NCBI RefSeq assembly: GCF_016801025.1 | Contig: NZ_CP068983.1 | Coordinates: 3,650,501 to 3,714,500 of the forward strand | Origin: Paradevosia shaoguanensis | GTDB lineage: Bacteria; Pseudomonadota; Alphaproteobacteria; Rhizobiales; Devosiaceae | Length of the DNA stretch: 64,000 bases | Reading direction: 5' to 3' | Shown here: positions 17,034 through 24,745 of the stretch, in pieces | How the letters are laid out: the number at the start of each line of letters is the position of its first letter | How positions within the stretch are numbered: the first letter of the stretch is position 1 | Notes under the pieces: generated by a model | Database searches by the model: none | Told to the model about the DNA's origin: nothing | Seen by the model: the letters and a program-made list of their open reading frames with translations, nothing else | Made by a program: the position numbers and the translations under genes

Positions 17034-17850
17034 GACGCTCGGCGACTGGGTCGTTTTCGTTCTGCTGCTCGCCGGCGCGCTGCTGATGTGCGGCCCCTTC
17101 GCCTGGATGATCTCGACATCCTTCAAGCCTGGTCCCGAGGTCTTCCTCTATCCGCCGACGCCGTTCACCGCCGAGCCGCAATACGAGAACTATGTCCGCA
17201 TCTTCTCGGCCATTCCCTTCGGCCGGGCGATCGCCAACAGCCTCATTGTCTCGGCCTCGGTCACCATCCTCCAGCTCATCATCTGCTCGCTGGCCGCCTA
17301 TGCCTTTGCGTGCCTGCGCTTTCGCGGCCGCGAAATCCTCTTCCTCATCTACCTTTCGGCCCTCATGGTGCCGTCGCAGGTGACGCTCATCCCCAATTTC
17401 ATCCTCGTGCGCACGCTCGGCTGGATCGATACCTACCAGGGCCTCATCCTGCCTTTCGCCTTTTCGAGCTTCGGCACGTTCCTGCTGCGCCAATACCTCA
17501 AGAGCATCCCGCAGGAGCTGATGGAGGCGGCGCGGATGGATGGCGCCAACCATTTCCAGATCTACAGCACCATCGTGCTGCCGCTGGCAAAGCCGGCTCT
17601 GGGGGCGCTCGCCATTTTCACCTTCGTCGCGCAGTGGAACAATTTCCTCTGGCCGCTCATCACCACGACCAAGCCCGAAATGCAGGTTGCGACCGTGGCG
17701 CTCAGCACCCTCCAGGGACAGTACAATACCGATTGGCCGCTGCTCATGACGGGCAGCGTCATCGCCATCATCCCGGTCCTGCTGGTCTTCGCCTTTGGCA
17801 ATCGCCAGTTCATCGCCGGCCTCACCAGCGGCGCATTCGGCGGCCGCTGA
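17026..17850 (+). CDS. ABC sugar transporter permease, MalG/UgpE type
   Basis: Second sugar permease (274 aa), the partner of the MalF-type protein. It begins with a helix (WVVFVLLLAGALLMCGPFAW) and the conserved MISTSFKPGPEVF. The EAA loop is IPQELMEAARMDGANHFQIY. The C-terminus ends in FIAGLTSGAFGG, the common R-x-F-xx-GLT-x-GA tail of this family. It is the last gene of the operon; a strong hairpin follows 27 bp after the stop. Confidence 0.92.
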   Translation: MDKTLGDWVVFVLLLAGALLMCGPFAWMISTSFKPGPEVFLYPPTPFTAEPQYENYVRIFSAIPFGRAIANSLIVSASVTILQLIICSLAAYAFACLRFRGREILFLIYLSALMVPSQVTLIPNFILVRTLGWIDTYQGLILPFAFSSFGTFLLRQYLKSIPQELMEAARMDGANHFQIYSTIVLPLAKPALGALAIFTFVAQWNNFLWPLITTTKPEMQVATVALSTLQGQYNTDWPLLMTGSVIAIIPVLLVFAFGNRQFIAGLTSGAFGGR

Positions 17851-17877
17851 GCCTTCCTCAAGTCTCCCAAACTGCCC

Positions 17878-17903
17878 GGCCGGCGCTCCTTCGAGCACCG
17901 GCC
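17878..17903 (+). terminator. Rho-independent terminator after the sugar transporter operon
   Basis: Stem GGCCGG-c-GCTC with complement GAGC-a-CCGGCC around the loop cttc, then gtttccttt. It closes the GH4/PfkB/ABC operon 27 bp after the last permease. Confidence 0.8.
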
Positions 17904-17965
17904 GTTTCCTTTGCTGCCTAGAGATTTCAACGGATTAGCTGGCGCTCCTGAAAATCGCCTTTGTA

Positions 17966-17986
17966 TTGACTGTCAATGATTTGACA
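17966..17986 (+). promoter_or_regulatory. TTGAC repeat and candidate promoter before the aldo/keto reductase gene
   Basis: TTGAC-T-GTCAA forms an 11-bp inverted repeat (17966-17976) and a further TTGACA follows at 17981-17986. That TTGACA could be a -35 box, with 17 bases to a weak -10 (TGATCT, 18004-18009). The inverted repeat overlaps the upstream flank of this promoter, as an operator would. No transcript start is known. Confidence 0.45.
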
Positions 17987-18040
17987 AAATGAAAACGGCG
18001 TGCTGATCTCTGGCCATTGAATGACCAATGGAGATCTGAC

Positions 18041-19009
18041 GTGGAATTTCGCAAGGCAGGCGCAACCGGGCCGGAGCTTTCGGCGCTATCGATGGGCTCG
18101 TGGAATACCTATTCGCGGCTGTCGTTCGAGGCGGGCGTGGATCTGGTGCAGCACGCATTCGGGCTGGGCATCAACACCTTCGACGTGGCCTATTATCGCG
18201 ACAAGCCGCATACCGAAGTGCTGTTCGGCCGCATCCTCGATGTCATCGGCAAGCCGCGCGATGCCTACAAGATCGTCGGGAAGGTCTGGTTCTTCGCCTA
18301 TCCCGAGCAGAGCCTGACGTCCCAGCTCGATGCGTCGCTCGTGCGCCTCAACCAGGAATATGTCGACGTCGTCATCACCGAGCATCCGCGTCCGGGCATG
18401 GATGTGCGCAAGCTCACCGAAGACGTGGCCGCCATCGTGACTGCGGGCAGGGCGCGTTCGTGGGGTACCCTCAACTGGACCCCGCAGGATCTGCTGGTCG
18501 CCCATGAGCATGCCGCCAGGCACAACCTGCCGGCGCCCCAGCTCGCCCAACTCAAGTACAACGTCGCCCGTTGCGGCGTCGTGGATGGGCCGGACTACCA
18601 GCGCGTCTTCAGGGAAACCGGCATGACGCTCCACGCGTCCGACGTCATGGAAGGCGGCATCCTCGCCGGCCGTCTCCAGCCCGAGCGCAATATCGGAATC
18701 GATACCGGCAAGATCCGCGACGAAATCCGCGCCATCGTGCCCCGTCTGACCGAAATCGGCCAGCAGTTCGGCGCGACCTCGGCCCAGGTGGCCTTGGCCT
18801 TTGCCGCCATGAACCCGGCCACGACCTCGGTGCTTTTCGGCGCCACGCGCAAGTCGCAGCTCGACGACAACGTCAAGGCGCTGGAACTGGCGAAAAAGCA
18901 CGGTGCGGAACTTCGCCCGCTGCTGGCGCCGCTAGCGGTTGCAGGGCATGAGAATGACGCGCCGTATCAGCACGCCGCGCCGCTCACCGGTGATTTCATC
19001 ATGAACTAG
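18041..19009 (+). CDS. Aldo/keto reductase
   Basis: NADPH-dependent (alpha/beta)8 oxidoreductase of the Kv-beta-like AKR branch (322 aa). Visible motifs are ALSMGSWNTYS near the N-terminus, INTFDVAYYRDKPHTEVLFG with the catalytic Asp and Tyr, IVGKVWF with the catalytic Lys, and VVITEHPRP with the catalytic His. The C-terminal cofactor region is TTSVLFGATRKSQLDDNV. GTG at 18041 is chosen: GGAG sits 7 nt before it and the protein then starts at EFRKAGATG as in the family. It is followed by an amino-acid-type ABC importer on the same strand, so it may reduce a compound brought in by it. Confidence 0.9.
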   Translation: MEFRKAGATGPELSALSMGSWNTYSRLSFEAGVDLVQHAFGLGINTFDVAYYRDKPHTEVLFGRILDVIGKPRDAYKIVGKVWFFAYPEQSLTSQLDASLVRLNQEYVDVVITEHPRPGMDVRKLTEDVAAIVTAGRARSWGTLNWTPQDLLVAHEHAARHNLPAPQLAQLKYNVARCGVVDGPDYQRVFRETGMTLHASDVMEGGILAGRLQPERNIGIDTGKIRDEIRAIVPRLTEIGQQFGATSAQVALAFAAMNPATTSVLFGATRKSQLDDNVKALELAKKHGAELRPLLAPLAVAGHENDAPYQHAAPLTGDFIMN

Positions 19010-19030
19010 CCTCGGAAAAGAGGCAGTGTC

Positions 19031-19052
19031 CCGGGGAGATGGTTCTCCCCGG
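19031..19052 (+). terminator. Hairpin between the reductase and binding-protein genes
   Basis: Perfect 9-bp stem CCGGGGAGA / TCTCCCCGG with loop TGGT, followed by atcttc. It ends 20 nt before the next start codon and just upstream of its ribosome-binding site, so it could be a weak terminator/attenuator or an mRNA-processing stem separating the reductase from the transporter genes. Confidence 0.55.
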
Positions 19053-19072
19053 ATCTTCAAAGAGAGGGAAAA

Positions 19073-19936
19073 ATGAAGGCTTTCAAGCGCGGCCTGGCCG
19101 CACTGGTATCGGCTGCTGCCTTGCTGTCGGCGACCGCGGCGATGGCGCAGGAAATCAAGGTCGACCCCAAGCTGGCGGAAATGGTGCCGCAGGATATCCG
19201 CGACCGCGGCTATATCGTGGGGGCTGCCAGCCTCGCCGTGCCGCCGCTGCTCTATGCTGATGACGACGCGAATACGCCCAAGGGCGCCGTCGCCGAGATC
19301 AGCGCGGCCTATGCGGCGCGCCTCGGCCTCGAGCTGCGCATCGAGAAGGTTACGGGTGGCGGCGCCATTCCGGGCGTGGTTGCCGGGCGCTACGACATCG
19401 TCGCCTCCGCCGGCGACTTCAAGAGCCGCCGCGACGTGCTCGACTTCGTCGACCTCGTGAAGGGCGGTACGGCGCTCCTCGTCAAGGCCGGCAATCCCAC
19501 CGGCGTCCAGGGTTTCGAAGACCTCTGCGGCCGCAAGCTGGCGCTCGCCAAGGGCTCGATCCAGGAAGGCGAGGCTGCCGATCTTTCCGACAAGTGCGTC
19601 GCCGGGGGCAAGGCTGCCATCGAGCTGATGCCGTTCCCGGATAGCTCTGCGGGCATCCTCGCCATGCAGGCCGGTCGCGCCGACGTCTTCTGGGACGACC
19701 TGGCTCCCGCCTCCTGGCGCCTCAAGCAGTCCAACGAGTTCGAGATCGCCGGCAAGCCGCAGGACCTGGCGCCCTATGGCGTGGGCATCCCCAAGGAAAA
19801 GACCCAGCTACGCGACGCCATCCAGGCCTCGCTCCAGAGCCTCATCGATGACGGCACCTATGGCCAGATCCTCGCCAAGTGGGGCATGGAAGCCATTGCC
19901 GAGCCCGAGGCCCTGATCAACGGATCCGAGTTCTAA
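19073..19936 (+). CDS. ABC transporter amino-acid-type substrate-binding protein (SBP family 3)
   Basis: Periplasmic binding protein (287 aa) with signal peptide LAALVSAAALLSATAAMAQ. The SBP_bac_3 fold shows in DRGYIVGAASLAVPPLLYAD, the KGAVAEISAAYAARLGLELR segment that replaces the usual GFDVDLANAIA, and the hinge GRYDIVASAGDFKSRRDVLDFV. Only two cysteines of interest, LCGRK and DKCVAG, may form a disulfide. It follows the reductase gene after a hairpin and precedes the permease by 3 bp. The ligand is not clear; family members bind polar amino acids, opines and related small compounds. Confidence 0.9.
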   Translation: MKAFKRGLAALVSAAALLSATAAMAQEIKVDPKLAEMVPQDIRDRGYIVGAASLAVPPLLYADDDANTPKGAVAEISAAYAARLGLELRIEKVTGGGAIPGVVAGRYDIVASAGDFKSRRDVLDFVDLVKGGTALLVKAGNPTGVQGFEDLCGRKLALAKGSIQEGEAADLSDKCVAGGKAAIELMPFPDSSAGILAMQAGRADVFWDDLAPASWRLKQSNEFEIAGKPQDLAPYGVGIPKEKTQLRDAIQASLQSLIDDGTYGQILAKWGMEAIAEPEALINGSEF

Positions 19937-19939
19937 CCC

Positions 19940-20862
19940 ATGACCGACGCGCCATTCCCCAAAGTCCCGGGGGGTATGCGCATGGTACCCCGCCGTCACC
20001 CCGAAAGGCTGGTGACGGCGGGCGTTGCCCTGCTTGCATTGGCCCTCCTGATCCAGCTCTTCGTGACCAGCCCGCGCTGGGAATGGCCGGTCGTCTGGGA
20101 ATACCTGTTCTCCCCGCCGATCCTGCTGGGCGTGGCGCGCACAATTCAGCTGACGCTCGTCGCCTTCGTGCTTGGCCTCGCGCTCGGTCTCATCGTGGCG
20201 CTCATGCGCATGTCGCAGGACCCGGTGCTGCGGTTCGTGGCCGGTATCTTCCTCTGGTTCAACCGCGCTGTCCCGGTGCTGGTGACGCTGCTCTTCATCT
20301 TCTTCCTCGCCGCGCTCGTCCCTGAGATCGGCTTCGGCATTCCGTTCACCGGCCCGATCTTCTTCGCGGTCGACACGAACCTGCTCATTTCCCAGTTCAC
20401 GGCGGCTGTCATCGGCCTCGTCCTCATCGAGGGCGCCTACAAGGCCGAGATCATCCGCGGCGGCATCATGTCGGTGCATGTCGGACAGACCGAGGCGGCC
20501 AAGTCGCTGGGCATGACCCGCGGCCTCTACATGCGCCGCATCATCCTGCCGCAGGCGGTGCGCGTCATGGTTCCGGCCATGGGCAACCAGTTCATCTCGC
20601 TCTTCAAGAGCACCTCGATCGTTTCGGTCATCGGCTATTCCGAGCTGCTCACCACCGTGCAGCTCATCTACAACCGCACCTACCAGACCATTCCGCTGCT
20701 GGTCGTCGCCTGCATCTGGTACCTCTCGCTGGCGTCCCTCGCCATGTACGGCCAGCGCAAGCTCGAGCAGCGTTTCGGTCGCGGCTTTGATGCCGATCCG
20801 GTTCCCGCCAAATCCTCCTGGGCCCGCAATTCGTGGGGCTGGGTCACCAATTGGAGGCGCGC

Positions 20863-20866
<4 letters not shown>
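19940..20866 (+). CDS. ABC transporter amino-acid-type permease (HisM/GlnP family)
   Basis: Membrane permease (308 aa) with an unusually long N-terminal lead (about 90 residues including one extra helix, [17 protein letters not shown]). The conserved core follows: [20 protein letters not shown], then the stretch beginning [13 protein letters not shown], and the EAA loop [20 protein letters not shown]. It probably works as a homodimer because no second permease is present. The stop overlaps the ATG of the ATPase gene (ATGA). Confidence 0.92.
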
Positions 20867-21639
<773 letters not shown>

Positions 21640-21653
21640 TAGACGGAGGGACA

Positions 21654-22220
21654 GTGTCGGAGCAGCCAACGCTCACGCAGCACAAGGACGCCGAGGGGCA
21701 GGATCTCGATTTCTGGACCTTCATCGATTTTGCGGTGTCGCGCATGCAGCGCGACATTCCCATCATCGATGCCGAAACCATGCGCCTCGTCATGGGCCTG
21801 CGTCGGGCGACCGACACCATGTTCTATGACCTGCACGTCCTTCTCACCAAGGACGGCACGATTTCCTCGACCGGGGCGATGCGCATCCTGCTCATCCTCT
21901 TCGTTGCCGGTCCCTGCCGCGTGCAGGACATCGCGAACTATGCCGGCATGAGCCGCGCCGCGGTGTCCGCGCTCTGCGATACCATGGAAAAACAGGGCAC
22001 CATCCGCCGGTCGTTCTCCGAGACCGACCGCCGGATCGTCATCGTCGAAAGCACCGCCGAGGGTAGGGCCGCGTTCGAGGTCTTCTTCCAGAAGCACAAT
22101 GCGCGCGAGAAGCAGTGGCTCGACGTGCTCTCCAACGACGAGAAGAACACGCTCTTCGCACTCCTCGACAAGGTCATGGCGCCGCACCGGAGCGACGATA
22201 CCTTCAACAAGAAGACCTGA
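21654..22220 (+). CDS. MarR family transcription regulator
   Basis: Winged-helix regulator (188 aa). The DNA-binding region has GAMRILLILFVAGPCRVQDI, then YAGMSRAAVSALCDTMEKQG as recognition helix, and the wing RRSFSETDRRIVIVESTAEG. The dimerisation helices flank it, with a long acidic N-terminal extension. GTG at 21654 is preferred because GGAGGG lies just upstream; a TTG six codons earlier is possible. It is placed as the last gene of the reductase/ABC operon and so probably controls its own operon in response to a small aromatic or transported ligand. Confidence 0.85.
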   Translation: MSEQPTLTQHKDAEGQDLDFWTFIDFAVSRMQRDIPIIDAETMRLVMGLRRATDTMFYDLHVLLTKDGTISSTGAMRILLILFVAGPCRVQDIANYAGMSRAAVSALCDTMEKQGTIRRSFSETDRRIVIVESTAEGRAAFEVFFQKHNAREKQWLDVLSNDEKNTLFALLDKVMAPHRSDDTFNKKT

Positions 22221-22287
22221 GGCCATCGCAACGGACGTGCCGATCGCCTAAGTAGTGGCGACAAGCACTTGCCATGGAAGGATGGTC

Positions 22288-22725
22288 ATGACCGACGCCC
22301 TCAACCAATGGACGGACCGCGCCGCGCCATCGCTCGATGATTTCGAGGAAATGGCGGCCGCCGCCTTCGCCGCCTTGCCCGATGAGTTCCGCTCGCTGGT
22401 CGGCGGCGTGCCCTGCATGGTGTCCGAATTTCCCGACGAGGAAACCGTCAAGGAAATGGAGCTCGAATCCGAGTTCGAAATCCTCGGCCTCTTCCGCGGC
22501 GTCGGCATGCCGCAGGGCGGGGTGCTCGAACATACCGGCCAATTGCCCAACCACATCTGGCTCTACCGCCGCCCGATCCTCGATTATTGGGCCGAAAGCG
22601 AGGACGGCGAAACCCTGGGCGAAATCATCACCCACGTCCTCGTCCACGAAATCGGCCACCATTTCGGCTTTTCCGACGACGACATGGAAGCGATTGAAGC
22701 CGCCGCCGCTCAAGAGCAGGCGTAG
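22288..22725 (+). CDS. Metallopeptidase family protein (minimal zincin)
   Basis: Small zinc protease-like protein (145 aa) of the TTHA0227/DUF1025 family of minimal zincins. The zinc motif HEIGHHFGFSDDDM starts at His120, giving H120-E121-xx-H124 and an Asp at 130, which fits HExxHxxGxxD. The preceding part is acidic (EETVKEMELESEFEILG) and carries LPNHIWLYRRPI, a usual family strand. ATG at 22288 has AAGGA upstream. No secretion signal. Cellular substrates of this family are unknown. It stands alone between a MarR gene and a repeat-bearing intergenic region. Confidence 0.88.
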   Translation: MTDALNQWTDRAAPSLDDFEEMAAAAFAALPDEFRSLVGGVPCMVSEFPDEETVKEMELESEFEILGLFRGVGMPQGGVLEHTGQLPNHIWLYRRPILDYWAESEDGETLGEIITHVLVHEIGHHFGFSDDDMEAIEAAAAQEQA

Positions 22726-23024
22726 CGAGGGTTTGGGACGGCGCGGGGATAGCGCGAAGATCTTGGGGTGGTGAACGCAGCCGAGCAGGGCAGCACCGGC
22801 CCCTCTGCACTACCTCGAACCCCATCCCCACCACCGCACTTCCCCGGACTTGATCCGGGGCCTATTGCACCCCTCCACCCGAGTGGCGCCATCCGTAGGC
22901 CCCGGCTCTTCGGCCGGGGAAGTTCGAGTGGGAGGTACGTTTAGCGAGCTTCAGGTTGGAGTAGCTCTCCAAACCCCACCCGTTTCAACCCAACGCGAGC
23001 CTCAGTGGGCGCGCCTCCACCCAC
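22726..23024. other. Intergenic region with a palindromic repeat
   Basis: 299 bp between converging genes (metallopeptidase on plus, azlD on minus). It holds one copy of the ccccgg-type nested palindrome (listed separately) and otherwise only short reading frames with composition unlike the genes around, so I see no gene. Confidence 0.6.
22839..22923. repeat. Nested palindromic repeat, core copy without terminal inverted repeats
   Basis: About 85 bp made of two hairpins, CCCCGGA / TCCGGGG and CCCCGGC / GCCGGGG-like arms, joined by a spacer ending in atccgta. It is closely similar to the centre of the element at 28787-29031, but the TIRs GGGTCCGTACTC found there are missing here. The ends aCTTCCCCGG and CCGGGGAAGt are also complementary, so the whole can fold back as one long hairpin. 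Confidence 0.75.
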
Positions 23025-23327
23025 TCACCCCAGAAAATGCCGCAACAACCCCGTAGCGATCACACCGATCGCCACCGTCGGCAGCATCGAGAACCGCGTC
23101 GCTGCCAGCAGCGTCACGGCAATCCCGATCAAATCCGCCGGATTGTTCGCCACGAAGTTCGGCGCGATCACCGAAATCAGCACGCATCCAGGGGCCGCTT
23201 CCATCACCGCCGTGGCCCTCGGGCTCAGTGTCCGGTTACGCAGCAGCAGGTAGCCGCCAATACGCGTGGCGTAGGTGACCGAGGCCATCAGCACGATGGT
23301 CAGCAGAACGAGCGGATCGACCATCAT
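23025..23327 (-). CDS. azlD: Branched-chain amino acid export subunit AzlD
   Basis: Small membrane protein (100 aa) with about four helices (LVLLTIVLMASVTYATRIGG, RATAVMEAAPGCVLISVIAP, the NPADLIGIAVTLLAATR segment and VAIGVIATGLLRHFLG). It pairs with AzlC to form the LIV-E type exporter of branched-chain amino acids and analogues such as azaleucine. The ATG overlaps the AzlC stop (ATGA), so the two are co-translated. Conserved features of the family are the early YATRIGGYLLL and the APxF/V-A motif. Confidence 0.88.
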   Translation of the reverse strand: MMVDPLVLLTIVLMASVTYATRIGGYLLLRNRTLSPRATAVMEAAPGCVLISVIAPNFVANNPADLIGIAVTLLAATRFSMLPTVAIGVIATGLLRHFLG

Positions 23328-24061
23328 TCGTCTCCCGCCAGCAGATAGGCCGCGATGAGCCCCGAAACCGCGCCCGCGCCGACAAACCAGGCGCCAGGCA
23401 CGAAGAGATAGGTCAGCGCCGCCACCACCAGGCTCACCAGCCAGGGTCGCGCCGCGCGAAAACCTTTCCACATGCCGCGCATCAGCACGAGGAAGACGGC
23501 CGGGAACGCCATGTCGAAGCCATAGGCCTCGACATCGCCGAGAACCGGACCGAGCGCCGCGCCCAGCGTCGTGAAGAAAATCCACGAGAAATAGAAGATG
23601 ACCGCCGTGCCGATGTAATAGGGCAGGCTGAAGGCCGGCTCCAGCCCGCGCGCCATGCGTGCCTTGGCATCGGCCAGTCCCAGTGCCCAGCTCTCGTCGG
23701 TCATCACGAAAAGCGCGGGCAGGGCCTTGCGCTTGGGCAAATGCCGCAGGTACGGAGCGAGCGCCGCGCCCATCAGCAGGTGCCGGCTGTTGACGAGGAA
23801 GGTGATGGCCGCGATCAGCGCCACATGCGGCGGCGAGGTCCAGAGCTGGATGGCGGCGAATTCGGAGCCGCCGGCGAAGTTGAGCCCGGTCATCAGCGGC
23901 ACTTCGGCCACCGTCAGGCCCTTCTGGCTCGCCTGTGCGCCCAGCACCAGCGCATAGGGAATGATGCCGAGCAGCACAGGCATGCAGTCGGCCATGCCGC
24001 GGCGCAGTTCGCTGGCAACGGGGCGCTCGAACGGCGCGTTGTCGGTGTCAATCGCGGTCAT
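23324..24061 (-). CDS. azlC: Branched-chain amino acid exporter subunit AzlC
   Basis: Main membrane subunit (245 aa) of the AzlCD exporter. The DUF/AzlC family block begins ELRRGMADCMPVLLGIIPYA and has GLTVAEVPLMTGLNFAGGSE (conserved F-A-G-xx-Q/E) and RHLLMGAALAPYLRHLP, then several helices. The start at MTAIDTDN is chosen with GAGG before it; an ATG 13 codons upstream lacks a site. It is divergent from an Lrp/AsnC gene, the usual regulator of azlCD, with a 15-bp palindrome between. Confidence 0.9.
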   Translation of the reverse strand: MTAIDTDNAPFERPVASELRRGMADCMPVLLGIIPYALVLGAQASQKGLTVAEVPLMTGLNFAGGSEFAAIQLWTSPPHVALIAAITFLVNSRHLLMGAALAPYLRHLPKRKALPALFVMTDESWALGLADAKARMARGLEPAFSLPYYIGTAVIFYFSWIFFTTLGAALGPVLGDVEAYGFDMAFPAVFLVLMRGMWKGFRAARPWLVSLVVAALTYLFVPGAWFVGAGAVSGLIAAYLLAGDE

Positions 24062-24106
24062 GGCCGCCTCGTGAAATCGGAAGCCCAAGTTATATTCCAA
24101 TCGGGA

Positions 24107-24121
24107 CGCAATCGGATTGCG
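24107..24121. promoter_or_regulatory. Palindromic operator candidate between azlC and the Lrp gene
   Basis: Perfect 15-bp palindrome CGCAATC-G-GATTGCG in the 131-bp divergent region. A related half-site ccaatcgg lies just before it. It is in the right place for autoregulation and for control of azlCD by the Lrp-type protein. Lrp family sites are often loosely palindromic and AT-rich; this one is GC-rich, so a different factor is possible. Confidence 0.55.
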
Positions 24122-24192
24122 AATGCCGCCGTCTTTTCAGGAAAACTGGCATTGGATATGGTCAATTCGTCCAATCATGGAATCTGGTGCCA

Positions 24193-24651
24193 ATGCAGCT
24201 CGACGATATCGACCGCAAGATTCTGACGGCCCTCCAGCGAGACGGCCGGATGCAGAATATCGAACTGGCAAAAGCCGTTGGCTTGTCGCCCTCGCCCTGC
24301 CTGCGCCGGGTGAAGCTCCTCGAAGAAGCCGGCATCATCGACCGTTATGTGGCCGTGCTCAACCCCGCCAAGATCGGCAAGCGCCTGACGCTCTTTGCCC
24401 GTATCTGGCTCAAGGCCCAGGACGAGGACACGATCGAGCACTTCGTCGAGGAGGTGCTGAAGCTCCCCGAAGTGCTCGAATGCTATCTCATGCTGGGCGA
24501 TTGCGACGTCATGGTGCGCGTGGTGGCCGAGGACATCGACGGCTATCGCCGCTTCCAGTCCGAGCACCTCAGCCGTATCAGGGGCGTGCAGAACGTCAAG
24601 ACCGACGTGCCCAGCCAGATCGTCAAGCAGACCTCCGAACTGCCGCTCTAG
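24193..24651 (+). CDS. Lrp/AsnC family transcription regulator
   Basis: Regulator (152 aa) with N-terminal HTH (DDIDRKILTALQRDGRMQNI, then VGLSPSPCLRRVKLLEEAGI) and a C-terminal RAM effector domain (ECYLMLGDCDVMVRVVAEDI, the Gly-Asp-x-D motif of amino-acid binding). Divergent from azlCD; in related bacteria such a regulator controls the exporter in response to branched-chain amino acids, and autoregulation is common. ATG 24193 is used; a GTG two codons before is possible. Confidence 0.92.
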   Translation: MQLDDIDRKILTALQRDGRMQNIELAKAVGLSPSPCLRRVKLLEEAGIIDRYVAVLNPAKIGKRLTLFARIWLKAQDEDTIEHFVEEVLKLPEVLECYLMLGDCDVMVRVVAEDIDGYRRFQSEHLSRIRGVQNVKTDVPSQIVKQTSELPL

Positions 24652-24745
24652 CGAGCAGGCATAAGTATCTGGATCGTGTGACGTTTTAGTCGATGACAGG
24701 CGGCGAACGAGGCCATAGGTTGAAGAGCAGAACGGTGGGGCGGAC

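Noticed and set aside
22628-22892. Short minus-strand frames after the metallopeptidase gene
   Set aside because: They read through the palindromic repeat, with Arg/Pro/Cys-rich translations typical of spurious frames.
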